From contig NZ_QPID01000010.1 of NCBI RefSeq assembly GCF_003336225.1, positions 1 through 64,000 on the forward strand: a stretch of 64,000 bases of DNA, given 5' to 3'. Of the stretch, positions 31,737-45,420 are shown piece after piece. The notes under the pieces are model-generated. The model was not told the DNA's origin. It worked only from the letters and a program-made list of their open reading frames with translations, and searched no databases. Position 1 is the stretch's first letter; each line of letters begins with the position of its first letter. This stretch comes from Corallincola holothuriorum (lineage in GTDB: Bacteria > Pseudomonadota > Gammaproteobacteria > Enterobacterales > Neiellaceae). The position numbers were made by a program, and so were the translations under genes.

Positions 31737-32648
31737 ATGCAAAAGTACGATGTAAAGACTTTCCAGGGCTTAATCCTGGCCTTACAGGATTACTGGGCAC
31801 GCCAAGGCTGCGTTATTATCCAACCATTAGATATGGAAGTGGGCGCCGGCACCTTTCACCCAATGACCTTTTTACGTTCATTGGGCCCAGAGCCAAATAA
31901 TGCGGCTTACGTTCAGCCAAGTCGCCGCCCTACCGATGGTCGCTACGGGGAAAACCCCAACCGTCTGCAACACTATTACCAGTTTCAGGTTGTACTGAAA
32001 CCTTCACCACCGAACATTCAAGAGTTGTACTTAGAGATGCTCAACATGTTGGGGATCGATACGCTGGTACACGATATCCGTTTTGTCGAAGATAACTGGG
32101 AATCACCTACGTTAGGTGCCTGGGGTTTGGGTTGGGAAGTTTGGCTGAACGGCATGGAAGTGACGCAATTCACCTACTTCCAGCAGGTCGGTGGACTCGA
32201 GTGTAAGCCCGTCACCGGCGAAATCACTTTAGGTTTAGAGCGTCTCGCCATGTATATCCAAGGGGTCGATTCAGTTTACGACCTCGTTTGGGCGGATGGG
32301 CCGATGGGCAAGGTCACCTACGGTGATGTATTCCATCAAAACGAAGTAGAACAATCGACCTACAACTTTGAGCACGCCAACGTTGACGCGCTTTTTGCGC
32401 TGTTTGATGAAAGTGAGAAAGAGAGTGCTGCCATGATAGAGGCGGGCTTGCCACTACCGGCGTACGAAAAAGTGATGAAAGCTTCCCATGCATTCAACAT
32501 GTTGGATGCACGTCATGCAATCTCTGTCACAGAGCGTCAACGCTATATTCTTCGAGTCCGCACGTTGGCTAAAGCCTGTGCTGAAACCTATTACAACGCG
32601 CGCGAAGCGCTGGGCTTCCCTATGTGCAATAAGCAGGAGGCGGAATGA
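31737..32648 (+). CDS. glyQ: glycine--tRNA ligase alpha subunit
   Basis: Catalytic alpha subunit of the bacterial alpha2beta2 glycyl-tRNA synthetase. 303 residues, the same as E. coli. Class II motifs can be read: [40 protein letters not shown] and [16 protein letters not shown]. It overlaps glyS by 4 bp (ATGA-type), and glyS has the AGGAGG site inside glyQ. Confidence 0.97.
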   Translation: MQKYDVKTFQGLILALQDYWARQGCVIIQPLDMEVGAGTFHPMTFLRSLGPEPNNAAYVQPSRRPTDGRYGENPNRLQHYYQFQVVLKPSPPNIQELYLEMLNMLGIDTLVHDIRFVEDNWESPTLGAWGLGWEVWLNGMEVTQFTYFQQVGGLECKPVTGEITLGLERLAMYIQGVDSVYDLVWADGPMGKVTYGDVFHQNEVEQSTYNFEHANVDALFALFDESEKESAAMIEAGLPLPAYEKVMKASHAFNMLDARHAISVTERQRYILRVRTLAKACAETYYNAREALGFPMCNKQEAE

Positions 32649-34717
32649 GCACGCAAACCCTTTTAGTTGAAATCGGCACAGAAGAGCTGCCACCAAAAAG
32701 CCTGAGCAAACTGGCCAGTGCCTTCGCTGATAGTGTTCAAGCTGGTTTAGATAAAGCAGAGCTGAGTTATACCGCGGTTAACTGGCTTGCCTCCCCGCGC
32801 CGTTTAGCGGTTAAAGTTGAAGCATTGGCACCTGCCCAAGCAGATAAGGTGGTAGAGAAGCGCGGCCCAAGTCTAAAAGCTGCGTTTGATGCGGACGGCA
32901 ACGCCACCAAGGCAGCCGAAGGGTGGGCGCGTGGTAACGGCATTACTGTCGCCCAAGCGGAACGACTGGAAACAGACAAAGGCGCTTGGTTATTGCACAA
33001 GGCTGAAGTTAAAGGCAAAGAGGTTGATGCCCTTATCCCCGATATTGTCGTTGACGCCCTTGGCAAGTTACCAATTCCAAAACCGATGCGTTGGGGCAGC
33101 TCAGATGCCAGCTTTATTCGCCCTGTGCATACAATCACCCTGCTGTACGGTGACCAATTAATCGACGCTACCATTTTAGGTATTCAATCCAACCGCATTT
33201 TGCAGGGCCATCGCTTCCACGGCGCCGCCACCGTCACCCTCGAGCATGTAGATGACTACGAAGCGGTGTTGGAAGAACAAGGCTTTGTTATTGCCGATTT
33301 CCAACGTCGTAAAGCGATGATCAAGTCGCAGGTAGAAGCGGTCGCAGCGCAAGAAGGCGGTGTCGCAGACATAGATGACGCACTCCTCGATGAAGTGACC
33401 GGTCTGGTAGAGTGGCCTGTGACTTTAGTTGGTAGCTTTGAAGATAAATTCCTCGAAGTGCCTGCTGAAGCATTGATCTATACGATGAAGGATAATCAGA
33501 AGTACTTCCCGGTACTCACCACCGAAGGCGAACTGCTGAACCGTTTTATCTTTGTCAGCAATATAGCAAGTAAGCAACCAGAAGCGGTTATCGAAGGTAA
33601 CGAGAAAGTGGTTCGTCCACGTTTGGCTGACGCCGAGTTTTTCTACAAGACCGACCTTAAAAAGTCACTGGAGAGCCGCCTCGACAGCTTGAGTACTGTG
33701 CTGTTCCAAAAACAACTGGGCACACTGAAAGAAAAGTCCGAGCGCATCGCCTCACTCAGTGGCGCAATCGCTCAGCAGATTAACGCCGACAGCAGCCTTG
33801 CCACCCGCGCGGGTTTACTATCAAAGACAGATCTGATGTCAGAGATGGTCATGGAGTTCCCTGACGTACAAGGCGTCATGGGTATGTACTATGCGCGCCA
33901 CGACAAAGAAGACGAAGCGGTAGCCATTGCGCTTAACGAGCAGTATATGCCGCGCTATGCCGGTGATAGCTTACCCACAGGCGATATTGGCTGCGCTGTC
34001 GCTATTGCTGACAAGCTCGATACGCTGGTGGGTATTTTCGGTATCGGTCAATCTCCGAAAGGCGATAAAGATCCGTTTGCACTGCGTCGTGCAGCACTTG
34101 GTTTACTGCGGATCATCGTTGATAAGGCACTGCCACTCGATATTATCGAATTGGCTGAGATAGCCAAGGCGCAGTTCGGCGACAAGCTCACCAATGACAA
34201 TGTCGTCAATGATGTGTTTGAGTTTGTGCTCGGCCGCTTCCGAGCCTGGTACCAAGATCAAGGCTACTCTGTCGATATCATCCAAGCCGTGCTCGCGCGA
34301 AAACCGAGTCGCCCTGCCGACTTTGATGCCCGTATCAAAGCGGTTGCTGCCTTTAGAAGTTTGCCACAAGCCGCCGCACTGGCTGCAGCGAATAAGCGTG
34401 TTGGCAATATTCTCGCGAAGCAGGAAGCCCCCGTTGCAGAAACAATTGATGTAACACTGCTTATTGAAGAGCAAGAGAAAGCACTCGCCAACTCAGTTGC
34501 TCACCAACAGCAGCAATTAGCACCACTGTTTGCCAATAATGACTATCAAACCGCATTACAACAACTCGCCAGTTTACAACCCGATGTTGATGCGTTTTTC
34601 GACAGTGTCATGGTGATGGCTGACGATTTGGCCGTTCGCGGGAATCGCTTGGCACTGCTAAACCAGTTACGCCAAATGTTTTTGCAGGTAGCGGATATTA
34701 GCTTGTTACAGTCTTAG
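32645..34717 (+). CDS. glyS: glycine--tRNA ligase beta subunit
   Basis: 690 residues (E. coli 689). The beta subunit carries HD-like and anticodon-binding domains and recognises tRNA(Gly). N-terminal [16 protein letters not shown] and the middle [16 protein letters not shown] are family signatures; the C-terminal DALR-type anticodon-binding region is at about 580-690. Coupled to glyQ by overlap and followed by a terminator. Confidence 0.97.
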   Translation: MSTQTLLVEIGTEELPPKSLSKLASAFADSVQAGLDKAELSYTAVNWLASPRRLAVKVEALAPAQADKVVEKRGPSLKAAFDADGNATKAAEGWARGNGITVAQAERLETDKGAWLLHKAEVKGKEVDALIPDIVVDALGKLPIPKPMRWGSSDASFIRPVHTITLLYGDQLIDATILGIQSNRILQGHRFHGAATVTLEHVDDYEAVLEEQGFVIADFQRRKAMIKSQVEAVAAQEGGVADIDDALLDEVTGLVEWPVTLVGSFEDKFLEVPAEALIYTMKDNQKYFPVLTTEGELLNRFIFVSNIASKQPEAVIEGNEKVVRPRLADAEFFYKTDLKKSLESRLDSLSTVLFQKQLGTLKEKSERIASLSGAIAQQINADSSLATRAGLLSKTDLMSEMVMEFPDVQGVMGMYYARHDKEDEAVAIALNEQYMPRYAGDSLPTGDIGCAVAIADKLDTLVGIFGIGQSPKGDKDPFALRRAALGLLRIIVDKALPLDIIELAEIAKAQFGDKLTNDNVVNDVFEFVLGRFRAWYQDQGYSVDIIQAVLARKPSRPADFDARIKAVAAFRSLPQAAALAAANKRVGNILAKQEAPVAETIDVTLLIEEQEKALANSVAHQQQQLAPLFANNDYQTALQQLASLQPDVDAFFDSVMVMADDLAVRGNRLALLNQLRQMFLQVADISLLQS

Positions 34718-34734
34718 CAGGTTAAATATCAAAC

Positions 34735-34775
34735 AAATGGCGGCTAGCAATTGGTGCAACCCGCCATTTTTCCTT
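34735..34775 (+). terminator. terminator after glyS
   Basis: 9-bp stem AAATGGCGG (34735-34743) / CCGCCATTT (34761-34769) with a 17-nt loop, followed by a T-rich run. It lies 17 bp after the glyS stop. Confidence 0.78.
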
Positions 34776-34958
34776 ATTTTATCGGGGTTTTAGCAGGTCC
34801 AACTGAAAAAATTTGCAGTTCATCAAACTTCCGCAGCGCTGCATTTGTTATAAAAACCCAGCTCCTAACAAGATAGGAATTCTGACTTTCAGAAAACCTA
34901 CAAAGGGACGTCTAGACACAATCGGATATATCCAAAAAGAAATAGATAGGGAATGGCT

Positions 34959-35399
34959 ATGTTTAAGAAACTTTTACTCGTTACTCTGGCAGCTGCTGCA
35001 TTGGCAACAGGCTGTTCAAGCGGTTCTAGCTCTAGCAGCGGTAAGCGCGACCTGAGCGAATTCATGTACCTGCGTGGCGTTTTCACTTGGTGGGATGCAG
35101 AGCCTGAGTTCCAGCTAAAGAAAACGGAAACAACTGACGTTTACTACGCCTCAGCAGAATTAGTAGCTGACGGCCAGCCGTACGACTTCAAATTCGCTGA
35201 TGCGGGTTGGAGTGCTGGTAGCAACTGTGGCTTTAAAGGTAAAGAAGACGAAGTAATCGAAATTGGCAAGCGCGCCAAAGTTAACTGCTCTTCTGCTTTC
35301 GAAAATTTCAAGTTCACACCACCAGAAACTGGTGTATATAACTTCTTTATCGATGTAACTAAAGAAACTCCTGAAGCTTACATCGAAAAAGCTCAGTAA
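34959..35399 (+). CDS. small lipoprotein resembling the MalS N-terminal domain
   Basis: 146 residues. Signal peptide MFKKLLLVTLAAAALATGC has a lipobox ending at Cys19, followed by a Ser-rich linker. The mature part starts YLRGVFTWWDAEPEFQL and continues YDFKFADAGWSAGSNCG. This lines up with the N-terminal domain of the next gene product, MalS (FQFRIADNSFTCGTNFG), including a second Cys in each. Such domains occur ahead of GH13 catalytic domains and are thought to bind glucans. AGGG at 34948 spaces well with the ATG at 34959 and too closely with the ATG at 34953. A starch-binding role is inference. Confidence 0.8.
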   Translation: MFKKLLLVTLAAAALATGCSSGSSSSSGKRDLSEFMYLRGVFTWWDAEPEFQLKKTETTDVYYASAELVADGQPYDFKFADAGWSAGSNCGFKGKEDEVIEIGKRAKVNCSSAFENFKFTPPETGVYNFFIDVTKETPEAYIEKAQ

Positions 35400-35421
35400 A
35401 ATCGGGTATCATATACCTAGC

Positions 35422-35451
35422 AAACGCCAGCCTTGCGGCTGGCGTTTTTGT
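35422..35451 (+). terminator. strong terminator between lipoprotein and malS
   Basis: Perfect 11-bp stem AAACGCCAGCC / GGCTGGCGTTT with a TTGC loop and a T-run. Being inside a probable transcription unit, it could lower malS expression relative to the lipoprotein. Confidence 0.9.
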
Positions 35452-35483
35452 TTCAGGAATACATAGCGGTTTAGGAATTAAAT

Positions 35484-37676
35484 ATGCATGGTAAGTGCTC
35501 TCTTAGCTTGATCTCCGGTGCATTACTACTCGCCAGCCTCAGTGGTTGCGGCAGTAATGATGTAGCAGAGGAGTCTCCCGGCCCTTTAACAACACCCATC
35601 TACTTGTACTACCCTGGTACTGACGGTTGGCGAATGGATCAAAAACTGGTGCATACGGGCGACGGGGTTTATCGTGCAAAGCTGAATCTAGGTAAAGGCC
35701 AATTTCAATTTCGCATCGCCGACAACAGCTTTACCTGCGGCACAAATTTTGGCGCGATTGGAGGTGAGCGCCTCAAACTCAACCAACCGACCGCACTCAA
35801 TAGCTGTAACTCTAAGCAAAATTTCCAACTAAAAGTGTTCCGCTCAGGCGAATACGAAATCCTGTTAGATCCCAAGTCTGAAACAGTGCAAGTATCCCTA
35901 GTTGTACCACCGCAGGAACAAGACACCGAAGTGGCCGTAGCGCCCGCTCAGTGCGACACATGGGATGGCGGTGACGTTACCGTTGCTGTTGGCGATACCT
36001 TCGCTGAAGGGCAGTTGGTGAGAGATTTCTATTCTGGTGCCACAGCAACCGTAAGTGGTGGCTCTATTACCCTAACCCCCGCGAAAGATAGTGAGGGCTT
36101 ACTACTGCTAGAGCCTGCAGAAAAAGAGGCCTCAGACGAATTTAGCTGGGATAATGCAACCGTATATTTTGTGCTGACGGATCGCTTTGAGAATGGCGAC
36201 CCCAGTAATGACAACAGTTACGGTCGTAAAAAAGACGGTAAGAATGAAGTTGGCACCTTCCATGGCGGCGATCTCAAAGGCCTCACCAATAAGCTCGACT
36301 ACCTCGACGAGTTAGGCGTCAACGCCATCTGGTTATCAGCCCCTTACGAGCAGATCCACGGTTGGATTGGTGGCGGTATTCGCGGCGACTTTAAGCATTA
36401 TGCCTATCACGGCTATTACGTTCTCGATTACACCAAAGTAGATGCCAACATGGGAACGGAAGATGAATTCCGAGCCTTTGTAGACGCAGCCCATGAAAGA
36501 GGCATCCGTGTCGTGATGGACATCGTAATGAACCATACCGGCTATGCGACCCTAGCAGATATGCAGGAATTCAAATTTGGCGCTTTTCAAGAATTTGAAC
36601 AGTCGATAGAAGAGGTCATAGGCACGGAGCAATGGACCGACTGGGAGCCAGGCCCTGGCGAAACCTATCACAGCTTTAATAACTTTATTGATTACGGTAA
36701 CTCTGTTTGGGCTAAGAACTGGTGGGGTCGCGAGTGGATCCGCACCGATATTGCGGGTCATAAAAAGCCAGGCCGAAATGACCGCACTATGATGCTAGCT
36801 TACCTACCAGACTTTTTGACCGAGTCGAAAGAGCCTGCTCCGCTACCCCATTTCTTCGCGAATAAGCCTGATACCAAAGCTGTTGCTATTGAAGGTGCCA
36901 CGGTACGCCAGCAACTGATAGGTTGGTTGACACAATGGGTACGCGATTATGGTATTGATGGCTTCCGTGTCGATACGGCTAAGCACGTTGAGATGGAAGC
37001 ATGGGCAGAGTTAAAGGTTGAAGCAACTGCTGCACTCGCTGAGTGGAAGCAGAATAATCCAGACAAGGCGTTAGACGACAAGCCATTTTGGATGACTGGC
37101 GAAGTTTGGGGCCACGGGGTGAACAAATCAAACTACTTCACCGAGGGTGGTTATGATTCGATAATCAACTTCCGTTATCAAAATGACGGTGCGCTTGTTG
37201 GAATGGAGTGTTTCAGTAAATCTGAGGAGGTTTATGAAACCTACGCGAAGAAGATTAATAGTGACGACTCCTTTAATGTGCTGACCTATCTGTCCAGTCA
37301 TGACACTAAGTTGTTTTTTAATCGCAACGCCAATGACGATATCGTTAGTTACAAAGCGGTTGCTGCTCCGTTCCTGTTATTGCCAGGTGGCGTCCAGATA
37401 TTCTATGGTGATGAAACTGCACGCCCATTTGGTGCAACAGGATCAGATAAGCACCAGGGCACACGTTCTGATATGAACTGGGCAGATATTGAAGAGGGTG
37501 GTGACGAACAACGTATCGACCTACTTCGTCATTGGCAAAAGATCGCTCAATTCCGCAAGAAGCACCAAGCGGTTGCTGCTGGCCAACATGAGAAGTTAGG
37601 AGAGTCACCTTATGCCTTTAGTCGTAGCTTAGGTGACGATAAAGTGATGATCGTTTTTGCTGGTAAACCTATGTAG
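35484..37676 (+). CDS. malS: MalS-type GH13 alpha-amylase, lipoprotein
   Basis: Cleaves alpha-1,4-glucans into maltodextrins outside the cytoplasm. 730 residues. The signal peptide ends in a lipobox LSGC (Cys22), so the enzyme is probably membrane-anchored, unlike soluble periplasmic E. coli MalS. A MalS-type N-terminal domain (about 35-140) precedes the TIM barrel. GH13 motifs: D346-IVMNH351, GFRVD497TAKH (nucleophile D497), E540 in TGEVWGHG (acid/base) and SSHD607. Many long stretches match E. coli MalS, e.g. FHGGDLKGLTNKLDYL. There is a very short C-terminal end after the barrel, as in MalS. Downstream of a related small lipoprotein. Confidence 0.94.
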   Translation: MHGKCSLSLISGALLLASLSGCGSNDVAEESPGPLTTPIYLYYPGTDGWRMDQKLVHTGDGVYRAKLNLGKGQFQFRIADNSFTCGTNFGAIGGERLKLNQPTALNSCNSKQNFQLKVFRSGEYEILLDPKSETVQVSLVVPPQEQDTEVAVAPAQCDTWDGGDVTVAVGDTFAEGQLVRDFYSGATATVSGGSITLTPAKDSEGLLLLEPAEKEASDEFSWDNATVYFVLTDRFENGDPSNDNSYGRKKDGKNEVGTFHGGDLKGLTNKLDYLDELGVNAIWLSAPYEQIHGWIGGGIRGDFKHYAYHGYYVLDYTKVDANMGTEDEFRAFVDAAHERGIRVVMDIVMNHTGYATLADMQEFKFGAFQEFEQSIEEVIGTEQWTDWEPGPGETYHSFNNFIDYGNSVWAKNWWGREWIRTDIAGHKKPGRNDRTMMLAYLPDFLTESKEPAPLPHFFANKPDTKAVAIEGATVRQQLIGWLTQWVRDYGIDGFRVDTAKHVEMEAWAELKVEATAALAEWKQNNPDKALDDKPFWMTGEVWGHGVNKSNYFTEGGYDSIINFRYQNDGALVGMECFSKSEEVYETYAKKINSDDSFNVLTYLSSHDTKLFFNRNANDDIVSYKAVAAPFLLLPGGVQIFYGDETARPFGATGSDKHQGTRSDMNWADIEEGGDEQRIDLLRHWQKIAQFRKKHQAVAAGQHEKLGESPYAFSRSLGDDKVMIVFAGKPM

Positions 37677-37694
37677 ATTCGGTCTTTCATAAGC

Positions 37695-37723
37695 AAAAAA
37701 GCCGCCTGTGTGCGGCTTTTTTT
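37695..37723 (+). terminator. terminator after malS
   Basis: A-tract, stem GCCGC / GCGGC (extended by A-T pairs), 6-nt loop and T7. Located 18 bp after the malS stop. Confidence 0.9.
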
Positions 37724-37770
37724 ACGTCTATATATCAGAAGCGTTTCGAAGCCGACAAGTAAAACAACAG

Positions 37771-37965
37771 CTAAAAATAATTACGCAATAACCAGAGAAA
37801 AAATGGCAGCCCAAAGCACACAACTAGAATAACGAACATCGCAATAATGCGTCTTTTTGAGCCTGCGAGATACTGCGCAGCAGCATACTCTTCTAGTGAA
37901 CCGGATGCTGACAACAAGGAGATATGTTGAATATCCCGCGGTCCTTTCGGCTTTTTCTCATACAT
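37771..37965 (-). CDS. small putative membrane protein
   Basis: 64 residues if started at the ATG at 37965, which has AAGG about 9 nt upstream; an ATG at 37974 would touch that site. The N-terminal half is basic and polar (KKPKGPRD); the C-terminal half is one hydrophobic helix (IIAMFVILVVCFGLPFFLWLL), so a single-span inner-membrane protein is likely. I recognise no family. It lies alone between malS and gyrB. Coding status is moderate, resting on the ribosome site and the clean membrane segment. Confidence 0.5.
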   Translation of the reverse strand: MYEKKPKGPRDIQHISLLSASGSLEEYAAAQYLAGSKRRIIAMFVILVVCFGLPFFLWLLRNYF

Positions 37966-38121
37966 AGTTTTCATCCTTAAGTTAGCACACGGTACAGCCT
38001 GTGCCAGATACGTAAATTAGAATACGTCTATCTCCCGACAATTGCTAGTCGCCGCTAATCCTTGAACAACTGGGCGACATAATCACAGGCACATAGAGAA
38101 CACCGACTCTCGCCTCTTTGC

Positions 38122-38150
38122 CAAAAAAAAACCCAGCATTTTATGCTGGG
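38122..38150 (-). terminator. gyrB terminator
   Basis: On the minus strand: perfect 8-bp stem CCCAGCAT / ATGCTGGG, 3-nt loop, then a run of nine T. It lies 28 bp after the gyrB stop and ends the dnaA-dnaN-recF-gyrB unit. Confidence 0.92.
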
Positions 38151-38178
38151 CTTTCTAATTATTGGTGACACTATCTAA

Positions 38179-41722
<3,544 letters not shown>

Positions 41723-41725
41723 TAA

Positions 41726-42829
41726 CTACAAACGCATAGGCATAACAACATACATGGCATGATCACTCGCAGCATCCTCAACCAAGGCGCTGCTATTCGC
41801 ATCAGCCAACGTCATTTTTATCTGTTCGCCATTAACGACGTTTAGTACATCTAACAGATAACTGACGTTGAATCCCATCTCTAACGACTGATCCGCGTAC
41901 TGAACTTCTACCACCTCTTCCGCTTCCTCTTGCTCAGGGTTATTCGCAGTAATCTTCAACTCTGCCGGATCAAGATTGAAACGAACCCCACGGAATTTTT
42001 CGTTAGAGAGAATTGCAGCCCGAGCTAACGCATCACGAACCACGGCGCGATCAGCAATCAAAATTTTGTCGCCGCCACGGGGTAATACTCTTTGGTAATC
42101 AGGAAACTTACCGTCGACCAACTTACAGGTGAACATAAACCCTTCAACACTGGCGCGCAGATGATTCTCACCAATCTGCAAAGTGATGATTTGTTCCTCA
42201 GTACCGATTAAGCGCTGCAGTTCGAGTACCCCTTTTCGAGGAACAATACACTGCAAAGGCAAACCTTCGCTGATATTCACAGGCACAGTTGCTAAGGCTA
42301 AGCGGTGACCATCGGTGGCAACTGAGCGCAATACCTCGCCGTCAAGATCAAACAACATACCGTTAAGGTAGTAACGGACATCCTGATTAGCCATGGAAAA
42401 ACTGGTGCTATCGATCAGCTTCTTTAGCTCAAGCTGAGACAAACTCACTTCACAAATACTGTTCCACTCTTCAATATTCGGAAACTCGGCTGCGGGTAAC
42501 GTAGCTAAATTAAATCGCGAACGACCAGAGCGGAGGACTAAACGGTCACCACTTTCAGCCAATTCGATATCAGCCCCTTCAGGTAGACTCTTACAGATAT
42601 CCAAAAACTTTTTCGCTGGCACAGTCGTCGAGCCAACTTCACTGATCACTTGCGCAGGAAATCGAGCCACCAGCTCAACTTCTAAGTCAGTGCCGGTTAA
42701 TGCAATGCCCTGCTCGTCCGCTTTAATTAAAATATTCGCCAACACTGGTAATGTTTGTCGACGCTCAACAGCACCGGTAACCAGCTGCAAAGGCCGAAGA
42801 AGTTGTTCGCGATTGACGGAGAGCTTCAT
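41726..42829 (-). CDS. dnaN: DNA polymerase III beta sliding clamp
   Basis: Ring clamp that tethers replicative polymerase. 367 residues (E. coli 366), three repeated clamp domains; MKLSVNREQLLRPLQLV at the start and YVVMPMRL at the C-terminus are conserved. A GTG precedes the ATG directly; the ATG at 42829 is chosen because AAGGTGA is well placed before it and the family starts there. Lies between dnaA (42 bp upstream) and recF. Confidence 0.98.
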   Translation of the reverse strand: MKLSVNREQLLRPLQLVTGAVERRQTLPVLANILIKADEQGIALTGTDLEVELVARFPAQVISEVGSTTVPAKKFLDICKSLPEGADIELAESGDRLVLRSGRSRFNLATLPAAEFPNIEEWNSICEVSLSQLELKKLIDSTSFSMANQDVRYYLNGMLFDLDGEVLRSVATDGHRLALATVPVNISEGLPLQCIVPRKGVLELQRLIGTEEQIITLQIGENHLRASVEGFMFTCKLVDGKFPDYQRVLPRGGDKILIADRAVVRDALARAAILSNEKFRGVRFNLDPAELKITANNPEQEEAEEVVEVQYADQSLEMGFNVSYLLDVLNVVNGEQIKMTLADANSSALVEDAASDHAMYVVMPMRL

Positions 42830-42871
42830 CACTTCACCTTAATAGTTATGTTTGTAATCTAGATAATTTTA

Positions 42872-44263
42872 CTACGAAGACAGCGTACGTATCAGGTTGG
42901 AATAATCTTCCTTTATATCGTGACTCTCTTCCCTCAGCTGCACTATCTTACGACAAGCATGCAGTACAGTGGTATGGTCGCGACCGCCAAATGCGTCACC
43001 GATCTCAGGTAAACTGTGGTTGGTCAACTCCTTCGCCAGCGCCATCGCTATCTGACGAGGACGAGCGACAGATCGACTACGACGCTTAGACAGCAGATCG
43101 GCAACTTTAATTTTGTAATACTCTGCTACTGTCTTCTGAATATTGTCTATGGTGATCAGCTTTTCCTGCAGCGCTAACAAGTCGCGTAATGCTTCGCGAA
43201 CAAAGTCGATGGTAATAGGACGACCAGTAAAATTTGCGTTAGCAATCACCCTGTTCAACGCCCCTTCCAACTCGCGAACATTTGAGCGCAACCGTTTAGC
43301 AATAAAGAAGGCCACTTCGTCAGGCAAGTGGATCGCATTTTCTTGCGCTTTGCGCATCAAGATAGCGACACGGGTTTCCAACTCAGGCGGATCAATAGCG
43401 ACCGTTAATCCCCAGCCAAATCTTGATTTCAGACGATCTTCTACGCCATCAATCTCTTTTGGATATCGATCACTGGTCAAGATAATCTGATGATTACCTT
43501 CCAACAGTGCGTTAAAAGTATGAAAAAACTCTTCCTGACTACGATCTTTATGGGCAAAAAACTGAATATCATCAATAAGCAAGGCATCAACGCTACGATA
43601 GTATCGCTTAAACTCTTCTATCGCATTGTTTTGTAGCGCTTTAACCATATCTTGTACGAAACGTTCTGAATGCATGTAAACGATTTTCGCGTCCGGCTTT
43701 CGCTCAACGATGCCATTACCTACTGCATGTAACAGGTGAGTTTTACCTAAGCCGGTGCCACCGTATAAAAATAACGGGTTATATGATCCACCGGGATTGT
43801 CAGCAACCTGACGCGCAGCGGCGCGTGCCAGCTGATTCGATTTACCTTCAACGAAGTTATCAAAGGTATAATTTAAATTGATGTTACTACGCTGTCCGGC
43901 AGGTTTAAGCGCTTCCGCGGGCGCAACTGCAGGTGCAGCCGCACTGACATCGGCTTGCACCGGTGCCGCCGCAGGTTTACTTACCCGCTCAGCGCTTTGT
44001 GTATTCACGGCCGCTTTAGGCATAGACCCCACATCAAATACCAATTGGGGGGCACTGTCCTGAGCAAATAACTCGATGGTCTGGTTAATCCGCAGCAGAT
44101 AGTTATCCCGCACCCAATCCAATACAAATCGGTTAGGTGCGAACAAAGTTAAACGGTCGGATGACTCTTGGGCTTGTAACGGCCGGATCCAGGTATTGAA
44201 CTGCTGAACCGGCAAATCGTCCTTAAGCACCGACAAGCACTGTTCCCAAAGGCTGCTGGGCAC
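42872..44263 (-). CDS. dnaA: chromosomal replication initiator DnaA
   Basis: Binds DnaA boxes at oriC and melts the origin in its ATP form. 463 residues (E. coli 467). Domain I ([23 protein letters not shown]), an Ala/Pro-rich domain II linker (about 85-125), the AAA+ domain III ([16 protein letters not shown] Walker A; LIDDIQF Walker B), and domain IV with the box-binding motif [14 protein letters not shown]. It starts with GTG, as in E. coli, behind AAGGAG. The oriC-like region is 5 kb to the right. Confidence 0.98.
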   Translation of the reverse strand: MPSSLWEQCLSVLKDDLPVQQFNTWIRPLQAQESSDRLTLFAPNRFVLDWVRDNYLLRINQTIELFAQDSAPQLVFDVGSMPKAAVNTQSAERVSKPAAAPVQADVSAAAPAVAPAEALKPAGQRSNINLNYTFDNFVEGKSNQLARAAARQVADNPGGSYNPLFLYGGTGLGKTHLLHAVGNGIVERKPDAKIVYMHSERFVQDMVKALQNNAIEEFKRYYRSVDALLIDDIQFFAHKDRSQEEFFHTFNALLEGNHQIILTSDRYPKEIDGVEDRLKSRFGWGLTVAIDPPELETRVAILMRKAQENAIHLPDEVAFFIAKRLRSNVRELEGALNRVIANANFTGRPITIDFVREALRDLLALQEKLITIDNIQKTVAEYYKIKVADLLSKRRSRSVARPRQIAMALAKELTNHSLPEIGDAFGGRDHTTVLHACRKIVQLREESHDIKEDYSNLIRTLSS

Positions 44264-44826
<563 letters not shown>

Positions 44827-44836
44827 CCCGCCAGTG

Positions 44837-45196
44837 ATGGCAAAGCACGCATTCGGTCGGGAGTTAAGACTCTTAACACCCGACCAATTTCAATTTGTAT
44901 TCGCTAAGCCCGTTCGGGCAGGTTCCCCGCAACTTACTCTTCTCGCTCGTCATAACCAACTAGACCATCCGCGTCTAGGCTTAACTGTGGCAAAAAAACA
45001 CGTTAAACGTGCTGTTGGCCGCAATAAGATAAAGCGCCAAATGCGAGAGTACTTCCGCCAACACCAAGCTGAACTGACCAATATCGATATTATTGTCGTA
45101 GCGAAGCGCGGTATTGGTGAATTAAGTAAGCAGGAACTCTACGAACTAATGAAGCGCTTATGCAAACTGTTAAACAAACGCTGCAAGCCGCACTAA
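44837..45196 (+). CDS. rnpA: ribonuclease P protein component
   Basis: Protein subunit of RNase P, which matures tRNA 5' ends. 119 residues, the same as E. coli. Conserved [17 protein letters not shown] at the start and the RNR-like motif [15 protein letters not shown] near residue 60. A GTG at 44819 inside rpmH is possible, but the family starts at [11 protein letters not shown] (44837). Its end overlaps yidD by 37 bp. Confidence 0.96.
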   Translation: MAKHAFGRELRLLTPDQFQFVFAKPVRAGSPQLTLLARHNQLDHPRLGLTVAKKHVKRAVGRNKIKRQMREYFRQHQAELTNIDIIVVAKRGIGELSKQELYELMKRLCKLLNKRCKPH

Positions 45197-45408
45197 TCTT
45201 GTTGATCCGGGGCTACCAGATTATCATTAGCCCCCTGTTAGGTCCGAGGTGCCGTTTTTATCCAAGCTGCTCTGAATATGCGATTCAAGCAATCAAAGCG
45301 CATGGATTAATCAAGGGCGGTCGCTTGGCCTTACGCCGGATATCTCGCTGTCACCCTGGTAATCCAGGTGGTCACGACCCGGTGCCACCACCACCTAATA
45401 AGAAATAA
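45160..45408 (+). CDS. yidD: membrane protein insertion efficiency factor YidD
   Basis: 82 residues of the YidD family. It has an amphipathic N-terminal helix ([15 protein letters not shown]), the signature [14 protein letters not shown] and the C-terminal [13 protein letters not shown]. Peripheral inner-membrane protein that assists YidC-dependent insertion. It overlaps rnpA by 37 bp and precedes yidC by 12 bp. Confidence 0.95.
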   Translation: MQTVKQTLQAALILLIRGYQIIISPLLGPRCRFYPSCSEYAIQAIKAHGLIKGGRLALRRISRCHPGNPGGHDPVPPPPNKK

Positions 45409-45420
45409 GCTGAATTAGCC

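Noticed and set aside
32767-33174. Minus-strand open frame inside glyS
   Set aside because: A shadow of glyS codon usage; no ribosome site or protein features.
34813-35055. Plus-strand open frame overlapping the small lipoprotein start
   Set aside because: It is in another frame from the lipoprotein, which has a lipobox and a good ribosome site.
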